From the NCBI GenBank assembly GCA_937889795.1, contig CALBZH010000013.1, positions 1-14,371 on the forward strand: a DNA stretch of 14,371 nucleotides, given 5' to 3'. Below the pieces are notes generated by a model that did not search any database, was not told the origin of the DNA, and worked only from the letters and a program-made list of their open reading frames with translations. Origin of the DNA: an uncultured Syntrophobacteraceae bacterium (GTDB taxonomy: Bacteria > Desulfobacterota > Syntrophobacteria > Syntrophobacterales > Syntrophobacteraceae). Positions 6,636-13,527 of this stretch are shown here, piece by piece. The position numbers were made by a program, and so were the translations under genes. How positions within the stretch are numbered: position 1 is the first letter of the stretch; each line of letters starts with the position of its first letter.

Positions 6636-8087
6636 TCAGGCAATCTCGGAGCACCACCCAAAAGCGTCTTCCTTCGATTCGCGGATCTCGCAGTAATTCT
6701 GCAGCACCCAATGCCAGCGGTTCCGCGTCGCCCTGCAAAACTCCTCGATCCGATTCTCGCTGAAATCGTCCCCGTGCCGCACCGTTACGAAGCACTTGCT
6801 GCAGAACCGAATCGCCCAGCAATGGGCGCACCGCTCCTTGAATGCGGCGTCGTAATCGCGCATGATCTGCACGATGGCGCCCGTGTCGAAGCCCTTGCCG
6901 ACGCTCCCGATGGGGCGCGAGCTCCCAACCCGCTCGCACATGTACAAATCCCCACGTGTGCTGACAAAGCACTTGGGATCTCCGGGCACGCACTGACCAT
7001 TGCTCGGCGTGGTCTCCTTCATGTCGCTCATCACCCTCTGGTGAGCATCCATGAAATCGGACTTGAAGAACGAGAGCGCGAAGTCTTCGGGAAACACACG
7101 TCCCGTCAGCATTTTGTCCCGAAAGAGCCCGAAAAGCTCCGCTTTTTGACTAGGGTAGCTCGGATCCGTTTCCATGGCGAGAATGTCATCGGAAAGACAG
7201 GATGGGTAAGGATTCACCCGCGAAACAGTGACCGAATGGTCTTGGAAGATGTCCGGATTCTCCGCCATGAACGAGGCGATCTCCCGAAGTCGGATCGGTG
7301 CGGCGGCGACCACGTTGAACGTGACCCGGGCACCGAAGAAGCCCGGATCCATGCGGTACAACCGCACCACACCTTCCCATGCCGCCTCGAAAGACCCTCT
7401 ACCGTCCGGGAAGACCCGATAGCGGTCGTGTACCTCTCGCGGACCATCGAGGCTGACATTGAGACGAAAATCGTGCTGGATGAGAAAGCGGCAGACCTCT
7501 TCCGTAAGCATCGTCCCATTGGTGGTCAGTCTGAGTTTGAGGCTGCCGGGAGCCAAACGTTTGGCCGCTTCGACGGCATCCTTCAGGAGGGACAGGTCCG
7601 TCAGCGGTTCTCCTCCATAGAATCCAAGACTGAACTCGCTTCGACCTCGGAAACCGAAATACCAGCGAAGGGCCGCGTCAATGACTTCAGCGGACATGAC
7701 TTCTTTCGAATGAGTCCGATTGTCCTCATAAGCGCCAGAAAATGAGCAGTAGCGACATCGCAGGTTGCAGCGCTCGGTGATGTTCAGAATGACGTGATCC
7801 GGTCCCCTCTCCAGAAGAGAATGGATCGTCTGGTCCATCAACGATTCGGGAAAGGACGAGACAACCGGGAAATCAGCTCGAAAATAGCCGTCCTTTCTAG
7901 CCGACTCGATGGCCTCCATGGCCGGCCCCTGCTCCGTCGCCGTCTGCAGGTCATCCACGGCGACAACGGGCGCCGAATCGGGCAAGAGATGGAAAATGGA
8001 CCGATCCACCTCGAGGATCTCATTGGTCCAGGTATCGTAAACATAATAACCGCGCTCGGTCCGGATCTTCTTGATCAACTGCGCCAT
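6636..8087 (-). CDS. Radical SAM/SPASM peptide-maturase-like protein
   Basis: From ATG 8087 (AAGGAG about 9 bases upstream) the protein has 483 residues. Residues 1-95 form an N-terminal domain (GYYVYDTWTNEILEVDRSIF) like the leader-recognition regions of SPASM peptide maturases. The radical SAM core opens with ITERCNLRCRYCSFSG (Cys107, Cys111, Cys114 for the SAM-binding 4Fe-4S cluster), then FYGGEPL (157-162), TTNGTML and VSLDGP. The C-terminal SPASM/auxiliary-cluster region is rich in cysteines: Cys366, Cys373, Cys384 (LYMCERVG), Cys420 and Cys423 (CAHCWAIRFCSKC), Cys429, Cys432, Cys451. This matches enzymes that install thioether or carbon-carbon links in ribosomal peptides. It follows the ATPase gene by 16 bases. 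The substrate is presumably the peptide at 6338-6478. An anaerobic sulfatase-maturase role is less likely, since no sulfatase is nearby. Confidence 0.88.
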   Translation of the reverse strand: MAQLIKKIRTERGYYVYDTWTNEILEVDRSIFHLLPDSAPVVAVDDLQTATEQGPAMEAIESARKDGYFRADFPVVSSFPESLMDQTIHSLLERGPDHVILNITERCNLRCRYCSFSGAYEDNRTHSKEVMSAEVIDAALRWYFGFRGRSEFSLGFYGGEPLTDLSLLKDAVEAAKRLAPGSLKLRLTTNGTMLTEEVCRFLIQHDFRLNVSLDGPREVHDRYRVFPDGRGSFEAAWEGVVRLYRMDPGFFGARVTFNVVAAAPIRLREIASFMAENPDIFQDHSVTVSRVNPYPSCLSDDILAMETDPSYPSQKAELFGLFRDKMLTGRVFPEDFALSFFKSDFMDAHQRVMSDMKETTPSNGQCVPGDPKCFVSTRGDLYMCERVGSSRPIGSVGKGFDTGAIVQIMRDYDAAFKERCAHCWAIRFCSKCFVTVRHGDDFSENRIEEFCRATRNRWHWVLQNYCEIRESKEDAFGWCSEIA

Positions 8088-8103
8088 GGCATTGGACTCC
8101 TTC

Positions 8104-9372
8104 TCACACAGCCATGTGGTTTCCCACGGGGCAATCCAGCTCATCCAGCCGATCGGGAACAATCCTCCATCGCCCATCCAGCTGAACGGGAGTGAAGCCG
8201 AAGTAGGATCCCCTTACCTGGAATTGCCTGAAGCCATGCTCTGTCGTGAGGATCTCCCCGGTGTCCTCATCGGTCACCGTGATGGAAACGGAATACCTCC
8301 CGGGGTTGAAGGGAATTTGGGGAATGGTGACCGAGACCCGCATGGGCTCACCCCGGTTGGGAATGGAGGCAATGCCGCTTTCGGAGCTGCATTGCGCGAT
8401 GCCCCTGGTCTCGCGATCGTAGAAGAGAAGACCCAGTTGGACTCGCTTCACGGGAACCTCTACCTTGAGAGTCATCTCGAGCCTCAGGGGGGCCAGATAG
8501 TCCACGGTCAGCAGTTCAGGGTCCTTTCCGTCAGATCCGTTTGAAGACAGCCGAATCCCGCTGAGTGCTGCCATCCCCGAGCCCGCCGTGGTCGCTTCGG
8601 CGTCGTCGAACTGACCATAGTAACGGTCGATTCCCTCGGGAACGTTGTCTCCCTGATAAACCAGCTCACCTCGATTCAAAACGATCAGCTTGTTGCACAG
8701 CCGCGCAACCTGGGCCATGGAATGGGAGACAAAAACCACCGCCGAGCGGCTCAAAATCTTCTGCATCGCGGCATAGCATTTGGCCCGGAAGCCCACGTCG
8801 CCCACGGCAAGCACCTCATCGAGGAGCAGGATATCCGGCTCCATCTGCACGGCAATCGCAAACGCAAGCCTCACGGCCATCCCGGAGCTGTAACTCCTCA
8901 CCGGCGCGTCAATGAACTCACCGATCTCCGAAAACGCAACGATGCGGTCGAACTTCCGGTCTATCTCCCTTCGAGTCAACCCCAGCACCGAGCCATTGAT
9001 GTAGACATTCTCTCGACCCGTAAGGACTGTGTTGAACCCTGTCCCCAGCTCGATGAGCGCTCCAACGCGCCCTCGCAAACGGATTGTGCCCTCGTCGATC
9101 TTGAACAAGCCGTTCAGGGCTTTCAGCAGCGTCGATTTGCCCGCTCCATTGGGGCCGATGAGTCCCAGGCATTCTCCCCGCTTCAGGGTGAAGCTGAGCC
9201 CTTGAACCGCCCAAAACTCGTCCTGGCGCAAGGATCCCCGGGAGCCGTCCCTGCCCGCCATCTCGAGGGCGATACTTCGCAGCCCATACCAGAGGGAGCG
9301 TTTGAGATCCCGGCAGAACTTGATCGAAACGTCTTGGACTTCGAGGAGTGGCAGGCTCGGGTTCATGGACAT
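8104..9372 (-). CDS. O-antigen/polysaccharide-type ABC transporter ATPase (Wzt-like)
   Basis: ATP-binding subunit of an ABC-2 exporter. From ATG 9372 (TAGGGAG upstream) it has 422 residues. Walker A is GPNGAGKST (73-81), the signature YSSGMAVRLAFA starts at residue 161, Walker B is ILLLDE (181-186) and the switch histidine is His217 in VSHS. The RVGALIELGTGFN segment (102-114) and the AVGDVGF stretch are typical of the Wzt/TagH/KpsT subgroup. Residues about 285-405 form a beta-rich C-terminal domain (LRLEMTLKVEVP, FNPGRYSVSITVTDEDTG) like the Wzt substrate-binding domain. It begins 10 bases after the permease stop and ends 16 bases before the maturase. Polysaccharide export is the family default; export of a modified peptide or glycoconjugate is a context-based guess. 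Confidence 0.9.
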   Translation of the reverse strand: MSMNPSLPLLEVQDVSIKFCRDLKRSLWYGLRSIALEMAGRDGSRGSLRQDEFWAVQGLSFTLKRGECLGLIGPNGAGKSTLLKALNGLFKIDEGTIRLRGRVGALIELGTGFNTVLTGRENVYINGSVLGLTRREIDRKFDRIVAFSEIGEFIDAPVRSYSSGMAVRLAFAIAVQMEPDILLLDEVLAVGDVGFRAKCYAAMQKILSRSAVVFVSHSMAQVARLCNKLIVLNRGELVYQGDNVPEGIDRYYGQFDDAEATTAGSGMAALSGIRLSSNGSDGKDPELLTVDYLAPLRLEMTLKVEVPVKRVQLGLLFYDRETRGIAQCSSESGIASIPNRGEPMRVSVTIPQIPFNPGRYSVSITVTDEDTGEILTTEHGFRQFQVRGSYFGFTPVQLDGRWRIVPDRLDELDCPVGNHMAV

Positions 9373-9382
9373 CGTATGCTCC

Positions 9383-10240
9383 CTAAGCATTCAGGATCTT
9401 GACGAGATGAGGAATGGCAAGACGAAAGGCGACCCAGCCCGTCAACAGGAAGCCCAAAGCCACCAGGGACAGGAGGACAAAATGGACGGGTAAGGACACG
9501 ACACCCCCGACAAGCAGGTCGCGCGTGCATGCGAGCAGGGGGCTCACCGGGTTGATTCGAGCCAGGAGGGACATGGCACCTGAAACGGGCGGGGTGTAGA
9601 CGACCGGTGTGGCAAAAAACCAGAGGGTGACGAGAATTCCCATTCCCATTTCCACATCTTTGTAGAGGAGACCGACGGGAACGAGTAGCAGCCCGATTCC
9701 CCAGCCGAAAGCGATGATCGAGAGAGCGCCCAAGGGAAAGAGCAGGATCGACCAGGAAAGCGACCCTCCCAAGAACGGGAGGATAAAAAGCACCGGCACG
9801 ATCCGAATGGCGAAATAGAACAGGACCTCCCCCAACCCCGCAAACAGGATGGCCTCTCGCGGGAAGTTGACGGATGCCATCATGGATGTCGATGCCTGCA
9901 CGAGTCGCAACGGACTGTTGAGGGCGTCCACGAAGGACTGCCACAGCAGGGTTCCCACCAGGACGTAAACGGGATACGGAATGTCCGTCTTTCCTGAAGC
10001 GATGATGTTCTGTGACTGGAGGAAGACAAAGGTCACGGTCGTCGCCAGGGGCGGAATGAAGGCCCAGAGATAACCCAGCGCGGCCTGGCGATACTGACCC
10101 TTGATGTTCCGCACAAGCAGGCTTCGGGTGAGCTCGAAGGAGCCCCGAATGTCGTCCACGATTCGCTTCAGGAACGTCAAGGGGCTTCTCAGCTCCGATT
10201 CCGGGCGGTAGACAACCTCACGCAGCCCTTCAGATCTCAT
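9383..10240 (-). CDS. ABC-2 type permease (Wzm/TagG-like)
   Basis: Membrane subunit partnering the Wzt-like ATPase. The 285-residue protein has an N-terminal cytoplasmic stretch of about 50 residues, then the family's entry motif NIKGQYRQAALGYLWAFIPP and about six hydrophobic segments (roughly 56-76, 90-106, 132-156, 162-190, 198-216, 252-272). NFPREAILFAG (125-135), LLYKDVEMGM (191-200) and the TPVVYTPPVS and INPVSPLLACTRD stretches are typical of polysaccharide ABC-2 permeases. The ATG at 10240 has GAGAGG upstream. It is the first gene of the minus-strand unit. No glycosyltransferase or other polysaccharide gene is present in this window, which is unusual for this transporter type. Confidence 0.9.
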   Translation of the reverse strand: MRSEGLREVVYRPESELRSPLTFLKRIVDDIRGSFELTRSLLVRNIKGQYRQAALGYLWAFIPPLATTVTFVFLQSQNIIASGKTDIPYPVYVLVGTLLWQSFVDALNSPLRLVQASTSMMASVNFPREAILFAGLGEVLFYFAIRIVPVLFILPFLGGSLSWSILLFPLGALSIIAFGWGIGLLLVPVGLLYKDVEMGMGILVTLWFFATPVVYTPPVSGAMSLLARINPVSPLLACTRDLLVGGVVSLPVHFVLLSLVALGFLLTGWVAFRLAIPHLVKILNA

Positions 10241-10295
10241 GGATTGCCTCTCGTGTCCTTGGGGTTGGTTGCTTCAACGAATGCGGTCCTGCATC

Positions 10296-10319
10296 CGAGC
10301 GTTTTCCTACGAGCGTTTT
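10296..10319. repeat. Tandem 10-base direct repeat, possible operator
   Basis: CGAGCGTTTT occurs at 10296-10305 and again at 10310-10319, separated by CCTA, a 14-base period. It lies about 56-80 bases upstream of the permease start. Two identical half-sites upstream of an accessory operon could bind a regulator; this is a positional inference only. Confidence 0.4.
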
Positions 10320-10350
10320 GACCCCAGTCGTGGCATCGGATGGAGTTCCA

Positions 10351-10390
10351 TGACAGGCACCGCAAGGGACAATCGCCTGACAGGTGCCGC
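10351..10390. repeat. Near-identical 13-base direct repeat with embedded inverted repeat
   Basis: TGACAGGCACCGC (10351-10363) and TGACAGGTGCCGC (10378-10390) differ at two bases. The difference makes GGCACC (10356-10361) and GGTGCC (10383-10388) complementary, so the transcript could also fold with a 21-base loop. It sits in the predicted leader of the minus-strand unit. Confidence 0.4.
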
Positions 10391-10439
10391 CAAAATGCTG
10401 CCGCCGGCCGTCCCCCCGGATGTCTTTACAGTCCCAGGC

Positions 10440-10469
10440 TTGACCGATCCGCCGCTCAGCCACTATACT
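10440..10469 (+). promoter_or_regulatory. Sigma-70-like promoter for the nitroreductase unit
   Basis: TTGACC (10440-10445) and TATACT (10464-10469) are separated by 18 bases, giving a predicted start near 10476 and a leader of about 70 bases before the ATG at 10548. Both hexamers are close to consensus. Confidence 0.6.
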
Positions 10470-10490
10470 GCCCTCCACATCTTGTGTACA
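10462..10490 (-). promoter_or_regulatory. Overlapping divergent promoter candidate for the transporter/maturase unit
   Basis: On the minus strand TGTACA (10490-10485) is 17 bases from TATAGT (10467-10462). The -10 shares the TATA core with the plus-strand promoter, so the two could not be occupied at once. The predicted start near 10455 would leave a leader of about 215 bases before the permease. The -35 match is only 4 of 6. Confidence 0.4.
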
Positions 10491-10547
10491 TGCGTTCCGG
10501 GAGGTTTGGAGACCCGCTGATCCATCTCACCCATCGGAGGAGCAGCC

Positions 10548-11072
10548 ATGCCGTCAGCGCTTGCCAATTCCCCTGTTCTCAAGGCCATTATTGAACGCAG
10601 GAGCATCCGCACATTCACGGATGCAACCGTCGACCGCGAGGCCGTGCTGGAATCACTCCGAGCCGCGTCATGGGCGCCGTCTGGACTAAACAACCAGCCA
10701 TGGCGGTTTTCCATCATCTGGGATAGCAATCTCAAGGCCAGCCTGGCCGGCCTCACGCGGTATGCCGCGATCCTGCGCGAGGCACCCGTGCTGGTTGTGG
10801 TCTATCTGGACAGGGAGGCTTCCTACGACTACGTCAAGGATTGTCAGGCCATCGGTGCCTGCATTCAGAACTTTCTTCTTGCCGTCCACGAGCAGGAGCT
10901 CGGAGCGGTGTGGATCGGCGAAATTCTGAAGAACAAAGACGATATTGTCCGCGTGCTGGGCGCTCCAGAACGATTGGAGCCGATGGCCGTCGTTGCGGTC
11001 GGGCATCCGGCCCACCGCAAACAGAGCTCCCATCGTCGCCCCGTGGAGGAGCTCATTATCCAGGAAAAATGA
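10548..11072 (+). CDS. Nitroreductase-family FMN protein
   Basis: A 174-residue flavoprotein of the nitroreductase fold, which usually binds FMN and reduces substrates with NAD(P)H. Visible are the phosphate-binding RRSIRTF (18-24), the flavin loop WAPSGLNNQPWRF (42-54), ACIQNFLLAVHEQELGAVWIGE (104-125, including the conserved Gly) and C-terminal VAVGHP (149-154). A GGAGGA site precedes ATG 10548. Members act on nitro compounds, quinones or iodinated substrates, and some serve in cofactor or peptide oxidation. Substrate cannot be told here. It is first in the plus-strand unit and diverges from the candidate RiPP operon. Confidence 0.85.
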   Translation: MPSALANSPVLKAIIERRSIRTFTDATVDREAVLESLRAASWAPSGLNNQPWRFSIIWDSNLKASLAGLTRYAAILREAPVLVVVYLDREASYDYVKDCQAIGACIQNFLLAVHEQELGAVWIGEILKNKDDIVRVLGAPERLEPMAVVAVGHPAHRKQSSHRRPVEELIIQEK

Positions 11073-11077
11073 CCGCG

Positions 11078-11098
11078 GGCTCCTGAGACCGCGGAGCC
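11078..11098 (+). repeat. Short intercistronic hairpin
   Basis: GGCTCC (11078-11083) pairs with GGAGCC (11093-11098) around a 9-base loop, and CCGCGG also occurs twice (11073-11078, 11089-11094), so two foldings compete. No T-run follows, so it should not terminate transcription; it may affect message processing or downstream translation. Confidence 0.35.
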
Positions 11099-11116
11099 AA
11101 GAGCAAAGGACGTGGA

Positions 11117-11755
11117 ATGATCCGAGAACAACTGGTGGTCGGGATGCTTCAGACCAACTGCTATATCCTTGGAGATAAGGTCAACGGCGTGGCCGTCGTC
11201 ATTGATCCCGGCGGTGACAGAAATCGCATCGCTCAGCGACTGCAGCAGCTTGACCTTGCGCTGGTCGCCATCCTGAACACGCACGGCCACTTCGACCACG
11301 TCATGGACGCATGGCCGCTTAAGGAAATGTTAGGCGGCAAGATCTACCTGCCTCCCAAGGACGAATACCTCCTCAATGACCGCATGGTTGGCCTCGCGGC
11401 CGTCCTCGGGGAGACGGGGTCACCCGGAGGAAAGATCGACCGAGTCGTTGACGAGTCCATGAAAGAGGGCGACGTGCTCACCTTCGGGTCGATTCGACTG
11501 GAAGTGCTGGACACGCCGGGGCACACGCCGGGGCACGTCTCGCTCTATTCCCCCGAGACGGAATCGATTTTTGTGGGCGACACCCTGTTTGCGGGGTCCA
11601 TCGGGAGGACGGACTTTCCGGGAGGCTCATTTGAACAGCTGATCCGGTCGGTGAAAAGCAAGATTTTCACGCTGCCCGGAAACACCAAGGTCTTCCCGGG
11701 ACATGGGCCGGAGACGACCGTGGAGCGCGAGAAGCGAGCCAATCCCTTTTTCTGA
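11117..11755 (+). CDS. Metallo-beta-lactamase-fold hydrolase (glyoxalase II-like)
   Basis: A 212-residue zinc-dependent hydrolase. The metal motif NTHGHFDH (54-61: His56, His58, Asp60, His61) is complete, with the further ligands in DTPGHTPGHVS (His136/His140), VGDTLFAGSIGRTD (Asp155) and FPGHGPET (His196). The length and the GDTLF/GRTD signature place it with the short YcbL/glyoxalase II-like group acting on thioesters such as S-lactoylglutathione, not with beta-lactamases. The substrate in an organism possibly without glutathione is unknown. AAAGGA precedes ATG 11117. It follows the nitroreductase by 44 bases and precedes the lipoprotein by 44. Confidence 0.9.
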   Translation: MIREQLVVGMLQTNCYILGDKVNGVAVVIDPGGDRNRIAQRLQQLDLALVAILNTHGHFDHVMDAWPLKEMLGGKIYLPPKDEYLLNDRMVGLAAVLGETGSPGGKIDRVVDESMKEGDVLTFGSIRLEVLDTPGHTPGHVSLYSPETESIFVGDTLFAGSIGRTDFPGGSFEQLIRSVKSKIFTLPGNTKVFPGHGPETTVEREKRANPFF

Positions 11756-11799
11756 TACGGCACCGAGAGCAAAACCAACCTTAATGAGGGAGGAAATGA

Positions 11800-12291
11800 A
11801 TGCGCAACTGGAACAGAAAGCGGGTGAGCCCTTTGATTCTGGTCCTCTTGTGTGTGCTCGCATTGTCCAACTGCTCGACCTTCGGACAACAGAAGAGCCC
11901 ACCGCCGAACCCGATCGCTCAGCCTCAAGAAGGCTCGTCGCCTTCCGCCATGTCATCCGGTCCGCGGCCGACGGTTTATGATTTTCCAGATATTCCCGTC
12001 CCTTCGGAGATGAGCCGCCAGGAGAGGCGAACGTTCGTCGTCCAGTCCGGGCCCATGAAGGCAGGCTTGATGACTCTGCGGGGGGTCCGTGTCGATGTTC
12101 GCTCACTGATCAATTTCTTTCAGATTGCCATGCCCCGTGAGAACTGGAAGCCGAGAGGGGGATTCCACGCCCAGCGCACGGTGCTCATCTTTGAGAAGCC
12201 GGACAGGACCTGCGTGATCAATCTCTTCGAGACGACGCTGTACACCTACGCCGAGATCTATGTGGCACCCATCTCCGGGGGCCCGATTTGA
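11800..12291 (+). CDS. Lipoprotein of unknown function
   Basis: A 163-residue protein with a lipoprotein-type N-terminus: basic MRNWNRKR, hydrophobic core PLILVLLCVLALS and a lipobox-like LSNC with the acylated residue at Cys25. The Asn before the cysteine is less usual than Gly, Ala or Ser. A proline-rich linker (32-58) is followed by a compact domain with DFPDIPVPSEM (61-71), GLMTLRGVRVDVRSLINFF (89-107), ENWKPRGGF and RTVLIFEKPDRTCVI. I do not recognise a named family; similar lipoproteins occur in related anaerobes as far as I can recall. GGGAGGAA precedes ATG 11800. Its stop overlaps the coaBC start by TTGA, suggesting translational coupling with an unrelated cytoplasmic enzyme. Confidence 0.8.
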   Translation: MRNWNRKRVSPLILVLLCVLALSNCSTFGQQKSPPPNPIAQPQEGSSPSAMSSGPRPTVYDFPDIPVPSEMSRQERRTFVVQSGPMKAGLMTLRGVRVDVRSLINFFQIAMPRENWKPRGGFHAQRTVLIFEKPDRTCVINLFETTLYTYAEIYVAPISGGPI

Positions 12292-13523
12292 GCCACCACA
12301 CTCTGATCGGCAAGAATGTTTTGCTCGGCGTGAGCGGGGGGATCGCGGCCTATAAGGCCGCGGAGATCGTGAGAGCGTTCGTCAAGGAAGGTGCAACGGT
12401 TCAGGTTGTGATGACGGCAAACGCGCAACGGTTCATCACGCCCCTCACGCTCCAGGTGCTGTCCGAGCAGCCCGTCTGTACCGACCTTTTCGACCTCGCG
12501 ATCGAATCCCAGATCGGGCACATCCAGGTGGCGCGCGCCGCGGACCTTGTCCTTGTGGCGCCAGCCACCGCCAATGTCGTCGGCAAGATTGCCGCGGGGA
12601 TTGCCGACGACTACCTCACGACGGTCCTCCTGGCTACCACCGCACCGGTCCTGATCTGTCCGGCCATGAACACGAAGATGTACGAGAACGCCGTCACCCG
12701 GAGAAACCTGGAGACCCTTCGCCAGTTGGGCCATTGCATTCTCGAGCCGGGAGTCGGCACGCTGGCCTGCAAGGAAGAGGGCACCGGGCGGCTCCCGGAC
12801 CCGGATCAGATCGTCGAAGCCGCTTATCGCCTGCTGACACCCTCGAGCCTTGCAGGGCGCAAGGTCCTGGTGAGCGCCGGCCCCACCTGGGAGCCTTTCG
12901 ACCCGGTGCGCTTCATCACCAACCCTTCGAGCGGCAAGATGGGTTATGCCTTGGCCAGGATGGCTGCGCGCAGGTCCGCCGACGTGGCTCTCGTCTCCGG
13001 CCCCACGTCTCTTCACGCTCCGCGGGATGTCCGGTTCTACCCGGTTACGACCGCATCCGAGATGAAAGCATCCATCATGGACCTTGCGCCGGAAATGGAT
13101 GTGATCATCATGGCCGCCGCGGTGGGCGATTATCGACCGTTGCAGGTGGCACCCCACAAAATGAAGAAGGTGGTCGGAGAGCTGACGGTTCAGCTGGTCA
13201 AGAATCCGGACATCCTGGCCATGCTCGGACAGAATCGCGGCGAGAGAGCGCTCCCGATCCTCGTCGGCTTCGCGGCTGAAACGGAGCACTTGATTGAGAA
13301 CGCGACCGAAAAGCTCCGTTCGAAAAACCTGGACTTCATCGTGGCCAACAACCTCACTCAGGCTGGGTCTGGGTTTCAGTCGGACACCAATGCAGTTAGA
13401 ATCATCGACAGAGACGGCACGACCCTGGACCTGCCGTGTATGCCCAAACCCGAGGTCGCCGCTAGAATTCTGGACCGGGTTGAGGCTTTGATGTCAAGAC
13501 AGCCGACAGCGCCACCAGCTTGA
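12288..13523 (+). CDS. coaBC: Bifunctional phosphopantothenoylcysteine decarboxylase/phosphopantothenate-cysteine ligase
   Basis: Joins cysteine to 4'-phosphopantothenate and decarboxylates the product to 4'-phosphopantetheine for coenzyme A. The 411 residues hold an N-terminal FMN decarboxylase domain (about 1-185) and a C-terminal ligase domain. Visible are GVSGGIAAYK (14-23), catalytic His78 in GHIQVARAADL, the substrate clamp PAMN (125-128), Cys161 in ACKEEGTGRLPD, then SAGPTWEPFDPVRFITN (196-212), NPSSGKMGYALA, the AAVGDYRP segment (278-284) and LVKNPDIL (303-310, with a conserved lysine). The start is TTG 12288, overlapping the lipoprotein stop, with GGGGG upstream. Length and motifs are complete. 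Confidence 0.95.
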   Translation: MSHHTLIGKNVLLGVSGGIAAYKAAEIVRAFVKEGATVQVVMTANAQRFITPLTLQVLSEQPVCTDLFDLAIESQIGHIQVARAADLVLVAPATANVVGKIAAGIADDYLTTVLLATTAPVLICPAMNTKMYENAVTRRNLETLRQLGHCILEPGVGTLACKEEGTGRLPDPDQIVEAAYRLLTPSSLAGRKVLVSAGPTWEPFDPVRFITNPSSGKMGYALARMAARRSADVALVSGPTSLHAPRDVRFYPVTTASEMKASIMDLAPEMDVIIMAAAVGDYRPLQVAPHKMKKVVGELTVQLVKNPDILAMLGQNRGERALPILVGFAAETEHLIENATEKLRSKNLDFIVANNLTQAGSGFQSDTNAVRIIDRDGTTLDLPCMPKPEVAARILDRVEALMSRQPTAPPA

Positions 13524-13527
13524 GCTC

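Larger units (their letters stand above)
10241..10547. other. Divergent intergenic region
   Basis: A 307-base stretch separates the minus-strand transporter unit from the plus-strand nitroreductase unit. It contains two overlapping divergent promoter candidates (10440-10490), a pair of 10-base direct repeats (10296-10319) and a pair of 13-base near repeats (10351-10390). No convincing coding sequence, tRNA or known riboswitch is seen in it. Confidence 0.6.

Noticed and set aside
6711..7745. 344-codon plus-strand frame opposite the radical SAM gene
   Set aside because: The minus strand holds the conserved Cys-x3-Cys-x2-Cys and SPASM motifs; the plus frame is their complement.
10241..10340. 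Sigma-54 promoter or riboswitch upstream of the permease
   Set aside because: No GG-N10-GC element at correct spacing and no known riboswitch core could be found.
10230..10478. Minus-strand 82-codon frame with CQAIVPCGACHG, resembling a heme motif or a second precursor
   Set aside because: It starts at a GTG without a ribosome site, lies upstream of the predicted minus-strand start near 10455, overlaps the permease start, and its repeated Gly-x-Cys units come from the nucleotide repeat at 10351-10390. It would deserve another look only if conserved in relatives.
12258..13289. 343-codon minus-strand frame opposite coaBC
   Set aside because: Antisense shadow; histidine- and arginine-rich composition typical of such frames and no motifs.
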